Source: Deltaproteobacteria bacterium
Lineage (GTDB): Bacteria > Myxococcota_A > Polyangia > Polyangiales > Polyangiaceae
NCBI GenBank assembly: GCA_016875405.1
Contig: VGRJ01000024.1
Span: forward strand, 1-47,390
Length of the DNA: 47,390 nucleotides
Direction: 5' to 3'
Shown here: positions 26,173 to 36,304 of the stretch, piece after piece
How positions within the stretch are numbered: position 1 is the stretch's first letter
Layout of the letters: each line of letters begins with the position of its first letter
Notes under the pieces: model-generated
What the model was told of the DNA's origin: nothing
What the model saw: only the letters and a program-made list of their open reading frames with translations
Database searches by the model: none
Program-made: the position numbers and the translations under genes

Positions 26173-26498
26173 CACGCGGAGAGGAGCGCTCGCTCTAGCC
26201 TGAGGGCGAGCGCGTCGGTGAGCGCGAGGCATCCTTCGACGAGCGCGCGTCGCAGCCGCCTCGCCGCGTCGACGAGCGAGGTCGCCTCGCGGAGCCGGCG
26301 CGGCGGTTGCCAGCCACGCGCAGCACGCGTCGGCTCCGCCGCGGCCCGAGTGCTCGTTTCGGACGAAGGGGCCTCGGCGTGGTGAGCGGTCGTGGGGTCG
26401 TGGCGCGCGTCCGGCGCGGCGAGCGCCACCGTCGGACCGCGGCGCGTCGGCGCCACGTCGTCGAGCCACACAAACCCCTCGTCGGTCATTGAGCGCAT
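26172..26498 (-). CDS. Small hypothetical protein coupled to the 2OG oxygenase
   Basis: About 108 residues; ATG 26498 is chosen because AAGG precedes it, with ATG 26516 and 26489 also possible. The start reads TDEGFVWLDDVAP, the middle is low-complexity (Ala, Thr, Pro, His), and the end is a probable amphipathic helix, SLVDAARRLRRALVEGCLAL then TDALALRLERALL. No family is recognised. Coding is supported by the ATGA coupling and by the sensible helical C-terminus, but the GC-rich composition makes chance open frames common here. Confidence 0.45.
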   Translation of the reverse strand: MRSMTDEGFVWLDDVAPTRRGPTVALAAPDARHDPTTAHHAEAPSSETSTRAAAEPTRAARGWQPPRRLREATSLVDAARRLRRALVEGCLALTDALALRLERALLSA

Positions 26499-26536
26499 CG
26501 CCTTGAAGGATCGCAAGCGGCCCGCATGCTGGGCAA

Positions 26537-27433
26537 CTAACCGTCACGCGGACGCTGGCGCTCGAGCCAGCCCTTCACCGTCGAGGCGCCGAGGATCAGC
26601 CCGCCCCCGAGGAGCGCGAGCGGACCCGGGCGCTCGCCGTGCAGCCAGAGCGAGAAGACCGGGCTTAGCGCAGGCTCGACGAGGAGCAGCAACGAGCCCT
26701 CGAAGGCGCCGACCCGGCGCAGGCCGTGGGTGAGCAACACGTAGGCGAGGCCGATCTGCACCGCCCCGAGGTAGGCGACGACGGCGAGATCGAAGGCCGA
26801 GAGGCTCGCTGGAGGCGCGAGACCCACGGGTACGAGAGCCACCACGGCGGCGAGCGCATTGCCTGCCACGACGCTCCGCATGCCCGCGCCGCCCTCGTAT
26901 CGTTCGAGCCAGCGAAGCCCCGCGAGCGTGAGCGCCCAGGTCACCCCCGACGCGGTCGCGAGCAGGTTGCCGAGGACCGGCCGAGGTGCCGAGGCGCTCG
27001 GGGCGCCGGCGTCGAAATGGAAGAGGGCCAAGCCCGCGGCGAGCACGAGCATCACGCCGAGCTCGCGCGCGCCGACCCGCTCACCGAGGAGCCGAGGCGC
27101 GACGACCAGCAGGTAGAGCGGCGCCGCCGACTGGAGGAAGATCGTGCTCGCGCCGGTCGTGTGCTTGTTGCCGAGCACGAACAGCACCAGCGTCGAAGCG
27201 AACGCGGCGCTCACCGCCAGCGTTCGCAGCGTCCAGCCGCGTCGCGCCTCTGGATAGGCGAGGGCGAGGAGCGCCGCCGCGATCGCCGAGCGTCCGCCGG
27301 CCACTTCCCAACCGCCGAGGGAGGTTGCCTTGATGCCAGCTCCGCCCGTCGAGAAGATCGCCGCTGCCGCCACGACGGCCAGCCGATTTCGTAGCGGACT
27401 CGTGCGCGCGATCACCGGATCATGCTGCCACAC
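26537..27433 (-). CDS. EamA/DMT-family permease
   Basis: 298 residues from GTG 27433 (GTG 27415 also fits). Ten hydrophobic segments can be counted in two five-helix halves, for example LAVVAAAAIFSTGGAGIKA, FASTLVLFVLGNKHT, GNLLATASGVTWALTLAGL and LGGGLILGAST. The EamA repeat signatures GATFxxxxxA are loosely present, and the C-terminal half has the usual GSLLLLVEPALSPVFS, with the conserved EP. It is a drug/metabolite transporter of unknown substrate in the inner membrane, separated by 38 bases from the small ORF. Confidence 0.9.
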   Translation of the reverse strand: MWQHDPVIARTSPLRNRLAVVAAAAIFSTGGAGIKATSLGGWEVAGGRSAIAAALLALAYPEARRGWTLRTLAVSAAFASTLVLFVLGNKHTTGASTIFLQSAAPLYLLVVAPRLLGERVGARELGVMLVLAAGLALFHFDAGAPSASAPRPVLGNLLATASGVTWALTLAGLRWLERYEGGAGMRSVVAGNALAAVVALVPVGLAPPASLSAFDLAVVAYLGAVQIGLAYVLLTHGLRRVGAFEGSLLLLVEPALSPVFSLWLHGERPGPLALLGGGLILGASTVKGWLERQRPRDG

Positions 27434-27496
27434 CCGAGGAACACCGGTGCACGAGGCGGTTCGCGCGCCGACCGATTCCGCTTACGCTTCGTGCCG

Positions 27497-28636
27497 ATGA
27501 AGTCGCTCGCGCCGCTCCCGACACCCGACCGCATCGTCGACCTCGACGGTCGCGTTCACACCGGCTGGTTCGAGCGCCCCTTCTCCCTCGTGAACCTCGA
27601 AGACGCCGCGCCGTTCGCGGACGCGCGAGAAGGAGGTGGCCTCATCGGCGCGTGGCTCGCGAGGCGACGAGGCTCCCCCATCGAGCGCAAGGCTCGCGCC
27701 CTCGCCTTGAAGCGATGGCACTACACCTCCGTCGTGAGTGACCGCATCCTCTTCGGCTGCGCCGTCGTCGACGTCGGCTATGTGGGCAACGCGTTCGCCT
27801 ACGTGGTCGATCGCGTGACGGGCCGAAAGCACGAGTACTCCACGCTCACCCCCGGCGCCGCGGGGATCCTCATCGCGTCGAACTCGCTCGACGGGACGAC
27901 CAGCATTCGCTTCCCTGGCTTCGGCGCGCTCGCGCTCCACAACGACTCGAAGACGGGCCTTCGTCGCATCGAAGCCTCGCTCGAAGGGAGCAAGCGCTCC
28001 GGGCGGCCACCGCTCGAGGCATCGATCGCGATCCGTGACGACGGCGCGTCGCCTCCTCCGATCGTGTGTGTGGACGAGCCGGAGCCGCACACGTGCCTCT
28101 ACACCCACAAGGTCTACGCACTCGAGGCGGAGGGGCGCGTGGTCGCCGGAGACCTGGGGGACGCCTTCGATCGAACGACCGGGCTCGCCGGGCTCGACTA
28201 CAACGTCGGGTACCGACCGCGCGAGACGTACTGGAACTGGGCGGCCGCGGCGGGTCGCTCTGCGGCGGGCGTGCGGCTCGGGTTCAACCTCACGGCGCAT
28301 CGTCGCCCCGGCGAGGGCATGAACTCCCGAGGTGACGACGCCGGAGACTGCGGCCTGTGGCTCGACGGCGAGCGCGTCAAGCTCGAGCACGTCGTGTTCG
28401 AGTACGACCGCGCCGACTTGATGAGCGAGTGGCGCATCCGCGACGACGAGGGCCTCGTCGACTTGCGCTTCTCGCCCGCGGGCGAGCGCGCCGAGGACGT
28501 CAACGCCGGTCTCGTCGTCAGCCGCTTTCACCAGCCCTACGGCACCTTCCGTGGCCGCCTCCGCTCGCGAAGCGGCACCTCGCACGTCCTCGAAGACGTC
28601 TACGGTGTCGTCGAGCAGCACTTCGCGCGGTGGTAG
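27497..28636 (+). CDS. DUF2804 family protein
   Basis: 379 residues from ATG 27497. Typical DUF2804 features are visible: a LxTPxxIVDxxGRVHTGWxxRPF start, LKRWHYTSVVSDRILFGCAVVDVGYVGNAF-like region (quoted here only in part), TTGLAGLDYNVGYRPRETYWNWA, GVRLGFNLT and the C-terminal YGTFRGRLRSRSGT. DUF2804 proteins have a lipocalin/carotenoid-hydratase-like beta-barrel; their function is not established. The stop codon lies inside the first unit of a 35-base tandem repeat. Confidence 0.88.
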   Translation: MKSLAPLPTPDRIVDLDGRVHTGWFERPFSLVNLEDAAPFADAREGGGLIGAWLARRRGSPIERKARALALKRWHYTSVVSDRILFGCAVVDVGYVGNAFAYVVDRVTGRKHEYSTLTPGAAGILIASNSLDGTTSIRFPGFGALALHNDSKTGLRRIEASLEGSKRSGRPPLEASIAIRDDGASPPPIVCVDEPEPHTCLYTHKVYALEAEGRVVAGDLGDAFDRTTGLAGLDYNVGYRPRETYWNWAAAAGRSAAGVRLGFNLTAHRRPGEGMNSRGDDAGDCGLWLDGERVKLEHVVFEYDRADLMSEWRIRDDEGLVDLRFSPAGERAEDVNAGLVVSRFHQPYGTFRGRLRSRSGTSHVLEDVYGVVEQHFARW

Positions 28637-28729
28637 GCGCGCGAAGGAGAGAGCAGAGCGCGCGGTGGTAGGCGCGCGAAGGAGAGAGCTGCGCGCGCGG
28701 TGGTAGGCGCGCGAAGGAGAGAGCCGCGC
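28625..28729 (+). repeat. 35-base tandem repeat, three copies
   Basis: Units begin with GCGCGGTGGTAGGCGCGCGA at 28625, 28660 and 28695, each followed by AGGAGAGAGC. The period is exactly 35 bases, and units differ by only 1-3 bases. The first unit contains the end and TAG stop of the DUF2804 gene, so the later copies carry its last codons again. Confidence 0.95.
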
Positions 28730-28731
28730 GC

Positions 28732-28761
28732 GCGGCCGACCCCCCGCAGGCGGTCGGCCGC
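28732..28761. terminator. Hairpin between convergent genes
   Basis: A perfect 10-base stem, GCGGCCGACC (28732-28741) with GGTCGGCCGC (28752-28761), closes a 10-base loop between the ends of the DUF2804 gene and the hydrolase gene. No T-run follows on either strand, so any termination is of the non-canonical kind common in high-GC genomes. Confidence 0.5.
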
Positions 28762-28784
28762 TCCGTAGGTTCCTCAGCGCGCCG

Positions 28785-29936
28785 TCAGCACTGCGACTTG
28801 TCCTTGCAGGGCCCCGTGCGCGGCACCGCCTTGCCGACGCCCATGCCGCACCATCCGGGGAACCCATCCGGGAAGCCGTCCTTCTTCCACGGAGATTCGC
28901 CGCCCTTCAACCAAAGCGGGTGATCGAGCACGAACTCCCACAGCACGCCGAAGGTCGTCGGCGAGCTCGGCAGAGGCTCGAAGGGGGGCACCGAGTGGCC
29001 GCAGTTGTGGACGCACTCGACGACGAAGTGCCCCTGGTTCTCGAGCTTCTTCTCGAGGCTCTTCGAGAGGGCTTCGAAGCTGAAGACGCCGAGGCAGTTG
29101 TCGGTCGGTCCGCCCCACAGGACCATCGCTGGCATCTTGTGCTCGCTGCCGCCCCAGCCGCGCACGCCCTGGCTGCCTTCGCCGCCCGACAGCGACTCGA
29201 TCGACGAGAGGTACTTCCCTCGCTTCGACGCGAGCACCTGCGTCCAGAGCGCGCCGGCGCTCACGCCGACGCTCGAGACGCAGTGACGATTGACGGAGAA
29301 CGTCTTGTTCACGCACGCGAGCGTGCGGTCGAAGAACTTGAGCTCCTGCGTCACGCGCGCGTCGGAGTCGAGGATGGTAAAGGGCCACTTCTGGTTCAGG
29401 TCGCCCTTCGACTCCATCGACACCGCGATGAAGCGGTAGTGGTCGACGGCCTCCTGCGCCGAGGTCTTGTCGAAGAAGCTCTGCGCGCTCCCGCCGAGCC
29501 AGTGCCAGAGGAACACGACGGGGGGTCGCTCGTCGGGCTGCAGGTTGCTCGGCACGGCCACGAGAAATTTACGCCCGTCAACGGTGTTGCTCCCGGCGAC
29601 CACGTCGGGGCACCCCGCGTCGTCGACCAACGCCGGCGGCTCCGGCGTCCCGGCCGGCGGCTCGTCGAAGCACGCGAGCGGCAGGCTCATGCCGCCGCTG
29701 CCCGTGCCCTCGCCGCTCCCGGTGCTCGCCGAGGCCGAGGTCGCGACCGAGCTCGACGCGACGCCCTCGTCCCCGCCGGTCCCCAGCGACACCTCGTCGT
29801 CGCCCGTCCCCGAAGAGCCTCCCGACCCGACGGTCAATGGGGCGTCCGGCTCCGTGGTCTGATCGAGCGTGCTCCCGATCGACCCGGTGCAGGCGGTGAG
29901 CATCGCGAAAAGCACAGCAATGGTTCGTGTGTTCAT
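28785..29936 (-). CDS. Alpha/beta-hydrolase lipoprotein (PHB-depolymerase/esterase-like)
   Basis: 383 residues from ATG 29936, preceded by AAGGAG. The signal peptide [15 protein letters not shown] has lipobox LTAC. A Gly/Ser/Thr-rich spacer extends to about residue 90. The hydrolase domain has [31 protein letters not shown] (oxyanion HxxG-like), the nucleophile Ser in VGVSAGALW (GxSxG-like), [11 protein letters not shown], and a late His in [10 protein letters not shown]. This is the layout of polyhydroxybutyrate-depolymerase/feruloyl-esterase-like secreted hydrolases. Several Cys pairs suggest disulphides. Divergent from clpB by 211 bases. Confidence 0.8.
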   Translation of the reverse strand: MNTRTIAVLFAMLTACTGSIGSTLDQTTEPDAPLTVGSGGSSGTGDDEVSLGTGGDEGVASSSVATSASASTGSGEGTGSGGMSLPLACFDEPPAGTPEPPALVDDAGCPDVVAGSNTVDGRKFLVAVPSNLQPDERPPVVFLWHWLGGSAQSFFDKTSAQEAVDHYRFIAVSMESKGDLNQKWPFTILDSDARVTQELKFFDRTLACVNKTFSVNRHCVSSVGVSAGALWTQVLASKRGKYLSSIESLSGGEGSQGVRGWGGSEHKMPAMVLWGGPTDNCLGVFSFEALSKSLEKKLENQGHFVVECVHNCGHSVPPFEPLPSSPTTFGVLWEFVLDHPLWLKGGESPWKKDGFPDGFPGWCGMGVGKAVPRTGPCKDKSQC

Positions 29937-30016
29937 GGTCTCGCGCTCCTTCGACATCGGCTCGTGCGAGGTGTCGGACCCTCGCGTCGTGTCCCTCTTT
30001 CCGTGGCCGATCATCA

Positions 30017-30034
30017 CACAAACCGGCCGGCCGG
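30017..30034 (+). promoter_or_regulatory. Shared palindromic element, copy 2
   Basis: CACAAACCGGCCGGCCGG, 17 of 18 bases identical to 25139-25156. It lies 81 bases upstream of the hydrolase ATG (29936) and 114 bases upstream of clpB, so it could act on either gene. Confidence 0.4.
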
Positions 30035-30087
30035 CCTACTGGTCGCGGGCAAATGTCAGACTTAGGGCAAACCCCGTGCCTGGCCGG

Positions 30088-30115
30088 TTGCGGCGCCGAA
30101 CCAGGTGGTTAGCTT
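30088..30115 (+). promoter_or_regulatory. Candidate clpB promoter
   Basis: TTGCGG (30088-30093), a 16-base spacer, and TAGCTT (30110-30115), 32 bases before the ATG. The match is moderate. I see no CIRCE element or clear sigma-32 motif. Confidence 0.3.
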
Positions 30116-30147
30116 CCCGGCGAGGCAACCGGACCGAGGAGAACGCG

Positions 30148-32757
<2,610 letters not shown>

Positions 32758-32758
32758 G

Positions 32759-34027
32759 CTAGCCCGAGAGCCCGCGCGCGCTCGAGCGCGACAAGCGTAG
32801 CGACGCGCACGCGCGGCGTACCTCGTCGAGGACGGCGTAGGTCGCGGCCAGCTGGATCTGCCCGCGCGTGCCGCTGAAGATGCGGTGGCTCACCACCGTG
32901 CCGCCGGGGTGGGCCACCGCCCAGTAGACGAGTCCGACCGGCTTGTCCGCGGTCGCGCCGGTGGGCCCTGCGATGCCGGTGACCGACAGCGCGACGTCGG
33001 TGCCGAAGCTGCGCCGCGCGCCCTCGGCCATCTCCGCGGCGACCTCTGCGCTCACCGCGCCGTGACCGCGGAGCGTGTCCTCGGACACGCCGAGGAGCTT
33101 CGTCTTGGCGGCGTTCGAGTAGGTCACCGTGCCGCCCGCGAAGTAGTCGCTCGCGGGGAGTGCCGTGAGCTCCTTGGCGACGAGCCCGCCGGTACACGAC
33201 TCGGAGACCGCGAGCGTGAAGCCGCGCGAACGCAGGCTGCGCGCGACCACCTGCACGAGGGTCTCGTCACCCTCACCGTAGACGAGCTCGTCGAGCCGAT
33301 CGCGAGCCTCGTCCGCCGCCTGCTCCGCGAGCACGCGCGCGTCGGCGCGCGACGCGGCCCGCGCCACAACCTTCACGTCGACCTCGGTACCCTTGATGCG
33401 GTAGCCGAGGACGACGCCTGGGAACGAGGCCTCGAGGCCCTCGAGCCGCTCGGCCACGATCGACTCGCCGGCCCCGTAGGTGTGGAGCACCACACGATGT
33501 TCGTCGCTCGTCAGCCGCCGCGCGAGCCGCGGCGCGACGCCCTGCTCGAACATCGCCTTCATCTCGGCGGGCACGCCGGGCAGGAACACGACCTCGTGGT
33601 CACCGCGCGCGAGCGCGAACCCCGGCGCGGAGCCGACCGGATTCGCGAGCACCTCGCAGCCGACCGGCAAGTTCGCCTGCTTCACGTGCCCCTGCCGGAG
33701 CGTGCGGCCGACCTTCTCGAGCTTCCGTCGCATCGTCGCGAGCTGATCGTCGTCGAGCGCGAGCATCGTCCCGAACACGCTCGCGGCCACCTCCGCCGTC
33801 AGGTCGTCGCTCGTCGGCCCGAGCCCCCCTGTCGCGATCACGAACGCGTGCTCGTCGACGAGGCGCGAGAGGGTCGCGGCGAGGACGTCACGCTCGTCCC
33901 CGACGCACTCGATGCGCGTCACATGGAAGCCGAGCGCGGTGAGCGCGTCGCCGATCCATTGAGCGTTGGAGTTGGCGATCTCTCCTTGGAGGAGCTCGGT
34001 GCCGATCGACAGGAGGGCGACGCTCAT
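32759..34027 (-). CDS. cinA: CinA family protein (MoCF-like domain plus NMN amidohydrolase)
   Basis: 422 residues, the full two-domain length. The N-terminal molybdopterin-binding-like domain has SIGTELLQGEIANSNAQWI and TGGLGPTSDDLT. The C-terminal PncC domain has SESCTGGLVAKELT and VTGIAGPTGATADKPVGLVY, which hydrolyses nicotinamide mononucleotide. The N-terminal domain acts as ADP-ribose pyrophosphatase in studied CinA proteins. The catalytic Ser and Thr of SESCTGG are intact. It is convergent with clpB with a single base between stop codons. Confidence 0.96.
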   Translation of the reverse strand: MSVALLSIGTELLQGEIANSNAQWIGDALTALGFHVTRIECVGDERDVLAATLSRLVDEHAFVIATGGLGPTSDDLTAEVAASVFGTMLALDDDQLATMRRKLEKVGRTLRQGHVKQANLPVGCEVLANPVGSAPGFALARGDHEVVFLPGVPAEMKAMFEQGVAPRLARRLTSDEHRVVLHTYGAGESIVAERLEGLEASFPGVVLGYRIKGTEVDVKVVARAASRADARVLAEQAADEARDRLDELVYGEGDETLVQVVARSLRSRGFTLAVSESCTGGLVAKELTALPASDYFAGGTVTYSNAAKTKLLGVSEDTLRGHGAVSAEVAAEMAEGARRSFGTDVALSVTGIAGPTGATADKPVGLVYWAVAHPGGTVVSHRIFSGTRGQIQLAATYAVLDEVRRACASLRLSRSSARGLSG

Positions 34028-34101
34028 TTCTGTGGACCTACGAGGCTAGCCGATGACGTCGATCATGGAAAGGCCCCCTCGCGAGCCGCGAGGGGCGCAC
34101 A

Positions 34102-34653
34102 TCACTCGTCGGCGGGGAGCTTGAGGGGCGCGACCCCCTCCTTCGACTCGGCGGCGTCTGCCGGAGGCGACACCGAGACGTCGACGATGCGCCACTCGTC
34201 CTCTTGGCGATCGAGGCGGAGCGATACCGTGCGGGTGTCGCGCGAGAGCGTGCCGTCCTCGCGCGTCCCCGAGAGCTTGGCCGTGCCGACGGCGAGGCCG
34301 TGCTCCTTCGACTCGTCGAGGCGAATCGAGAGTCCGTCGAGGTCGAGTGCCACCGAGGCGAACTCACTCTGTGCGGACACCGTCAGATCGACGAGCGGCT
34401 CTCGCCCGCGATCGACCGTCCCGAGCTCGGGGACCGCAAGGCGAACCTCCTTCGAGAAGAGCGTCGCGAAGCTCTTCCGAACGCGCGCGGCGCGGATCAT
34501 CGGCGTCTCGCGGCGGTCCTTCACCTCCACGCTCGACGCGAGCTCGGTGAGCCGCTCTCGGATCCGCTCCTCATCGCTCCGCACGAAGAAGAGCGCGTAC
34601 GCGACGAGCGCGATCCCGAGCGCGATGCCGAGGTACGGGAGCCAGCGTCTCAT
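34102..34653 (-). CDS. Membrane-anchored NTF2-like hypothetical protein, end of Ccm-type operon
   Basis: 183 residues from ATG 34653. One N-terminal anchor (WLPYLGIALGIALVAYALFFV, 4-24) is followed by RSDEERIRERLTELAS, a start seen in SnoaL/NTF2-like domains, then alternating strands ending in VSLRLDRQEDEWRIVDVSVSPP. The domain should face the periplasm. No catalytic residues can be named. Its ATG overlaps the stop of the SUMF1-like gene by 4 bases, making it the last gene of a six-gene overlapping run. Confidence 0.65.
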   Translation of the reverse strand: MRRWLPYLGIALGIALVAYALFFVRSDEERIRERLTELASSVEVKDRRETPMIRAARVRKSFATLFSKEVRLAVPELGTVDRGREPLVDLTVSAQSEFASVALDLDGLSIRLDESKEHGLAVGTAKLSGTREDGTLSRDTRTVSLRLDRQEDEWRIVDVSVSPPADAAESKEGVAPLKLPADE

Positions 34654-35513
34654 CTCGAGCCCGCAGCATACACACAACGAAAGCCCCGGAAGTCTTCGCC
34701 GCGGTCGCTCGCGAGCGCGCGACGGCTGAAGTTGCGGAGCGCGGTCACGCTCTCGTCGCGGAACGAGCCGCCGCGAGCCTCGAGGTCGCCCTCGGACGTG
34801 GCCCACTCCTCGACGTTGCCTGCGAGATCGAGCACGCCCTCGGGTGTTCGACCGCTCGGGTGCGAGCCCGCGAGCTGCGGACCCTCGGCGCCCCGAGCGC
34901 AAGGCCCGTCGACGAGTCCATGCGCGACCCTTCGGCACACCGCGCCAGCGTCGCCCCAGGGGTAGCGCCTGCCGGCCGCCCCCATCGCGGCGAAGGCGAG
35001 CTGCGTCGCGGTTGGCAGCGCGCCGCCGCGGTGTGCGCAACAGGCCGCCGCGTCCTTCGCCGTGACGTCGGTCTGCGGGAGCCCGGGCTCGCCGCGCCTC
35101 CGCGCAGGCGCGCTCGCGCCCGCCGTGACGCATGCCGCGTAGTCGGCCTCGGTGAGCTCGTGGCGATCGATGGCGAACGCCTCGACCTCGATCGGTGCGC
35201 TCGTGCCTGAGCGATCGTCCCAGTCCGTCGGGCGTCGCTCGACCCGGCCGCCTCGGAGCTCCACCTTGCCGGCCCGTGGTCGACACCCCTCGGGGCTCGG
35301 CTCTTGCTCGGCGCTGCAGCGCCTTGGTACGCCGGTGCAGCGGCCCCCCTCGAGCGATTGGCTCTCGCCGCAGCAGCGCGGCCCAAGGAGGATCATGCCC
35401 TCTGGGCACAGCTCGGGCGGCCGGGCCTCGCGCCACGCCACGACCCCAGCGACGAAAGCGAGGAGGGCGAGCGCGCTGACGCCAACGACTGGGGCGAAGC
35501 TCAGGCGACGCAC
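34650..35513 (-). CDS. SUMF1/FGE-fold protein lacking the catalytic cysteines, membrane-anchored
   Basis: 287 residues from GTG 35513. An N-terminal anchor (VVGVSALALLAFVAGVVAW) is followed by a Cys-rich segment (ELCPEGMILLGPRCCGES, CTGVPRRCSAEQEPSPEGC) and the SUMF1 fold: VEAFAIDRHELTEADYAACV, LPTATQLAFAAMGAAGRRYPWGD, GVLDLAGNVEEWATSEGD and RGGSFRDE...RGFRCV. In true formylglycine-generating enzymes the RGGSW is followed by paired redox Cys; here RGGSFRDESVTALRNFSRR has none, so oxidase activity is unlikely. It overlaps the FAH-family gene by 13 bases. Confidence 0.82.
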   Translation of the reverse strand: MRRLSFAPVVGVSALALLAFVAGVVAWREARPPELCPEGMILLGPRCCGESQSLEGGRCTGVPRRCSAEQEPSPEGCRPRAGKVELRGGRVERRPTDWDDRSGTSAPIEVEAFAIDRHELTEADYAACVTAGASAPARRRGEPGLPQTDVTAKDAAACCAHRGGALPTATQLAFAAMGAAGRRYPWGDAGAVCRRVAHGLVDGPCARGAEGPQLAGSHPSGRTPEGVLDLAGNVEEWATSEGDLEARGGSFRDESVTALRNFSRRALASDRGEDFRGFRCVYAAGSR

Positions 35514-36304
35514 GCCGATCGCGGAGCGAGGGCGGGCTCGCGCACGTCGAGCTCGAGCACCCCGAGCTCGTCGACCTCGAACCGCACGCGGTTGCCGTGG
35601 ACCAGCGGACCCACCCCCGCCGGCGTACCGGTGACGACGAGGTCGCCTGGCTCGAGCGTCATCGCCTCGGCAATGAACGCGAGCAGCGCGGGCGGCTTGA
35701 CGAGCATGTGCGCCGTCGTTCCGTCCTGCCGCAGCGCGCCATCGACGAAACAGCGAACGCCGAGCGCGCTCGCGTCGATGCCGCGGACGACGGCCGGACC
35801 GACCGGGCAGAACGTGTCCGCGCCCTTGCCCCGGGTCCATTGCTTCTCGCGCCGCTGGAGATCGCGCGCGGTGATGTCTCCCACGATCGTGTAGCCGAAC
35901 ACCCCTGCGGCGCACTCCTCGATCGTCGAGCGCTTCAGGCGGCGGCCCACGACGACGCCAAGCTCGACCTCGTGTTCGACGCGCTCCGAGAGGCTCGCGG
36001 GCAGGAGCTCGATGGTTCCGCCCGGGTCGAGCAGCGACGAGGTCGGCTTCATGAAGAGCAGCGGCTCCTCGGGGACCTCGTTGCCGAGCTCGGCCGCGTG
36101 CGCCGCGTAGTTGCGCCCGACGCACACGATCTTGCCTGGCGCGACGGGCGTGAGCTGCCGCGCGACCGCGTCCCCCGAGAAAGTCTCGCCCGTGGGCTCA
36201 CCGCCGAGCCACGGCGCCGCGGAGAGTGTCGAGAAGCGCGCGCCGTCGTCCGCAAACACGACGCGACCGTCGCGAAGGAGCACCCGCACCACGCGCCGCT
36301 TCAT
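35501..36304 (-). CDS. Fumarylacetoacetate hydrolase (FAH) family protein
   Basis: 267 residues. The FAH fold is plain: KIVCVGRNYAAHAAELGN, PLLFMKPTSSLLDPGG, VEHEVELGVVVGRRL (metal-binding Glu pair), GYTIVGDITARDLQ, and TGTPAGVGPL. Members hydrolyse or decarboxylate acylpyruvates, oxaloacetate or fumarylacetoacetate with Mg. The ring-cleavage substrate cannot be fixed. The start ATG overlaps the upstream stop by 4 bases. Its place in a cytochrome maturation-like operon is odd for this enzyme. Confidence 0.93.
   Translation of the reverse strand: MKRRVVRVLLRDGRVVFADDGARFSTLSAAPWLGGEPTGETFSGDAVARQLTPVAPGKIVCVGRNYAAHAAELGNEVPEEPLLFMKPTSSLLDPGGTIELLPASLSERVEHEVELGVVVGRRLKRSTIEECAAGVFGYTIVGDITARDLQRREKQWTRGKGADTFCPVGPAVVRGIDASALGVRCFVDGALRQDGTTAHMLVKPPALLAFIAEAMTLEPGDLVVTGTPAGVGPLVHGNRVRFEVDELGVLELDVREPALAPRSACVA

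Noticed and set aside
25588-26547. Long N-terminal extension of the 2OG oxygenase frame up to 26547
   Set aside because: The extension is Arg-rich, and a coupled ORF with an ATGA overlap occupies the region; similarity starts at ATG 26172.
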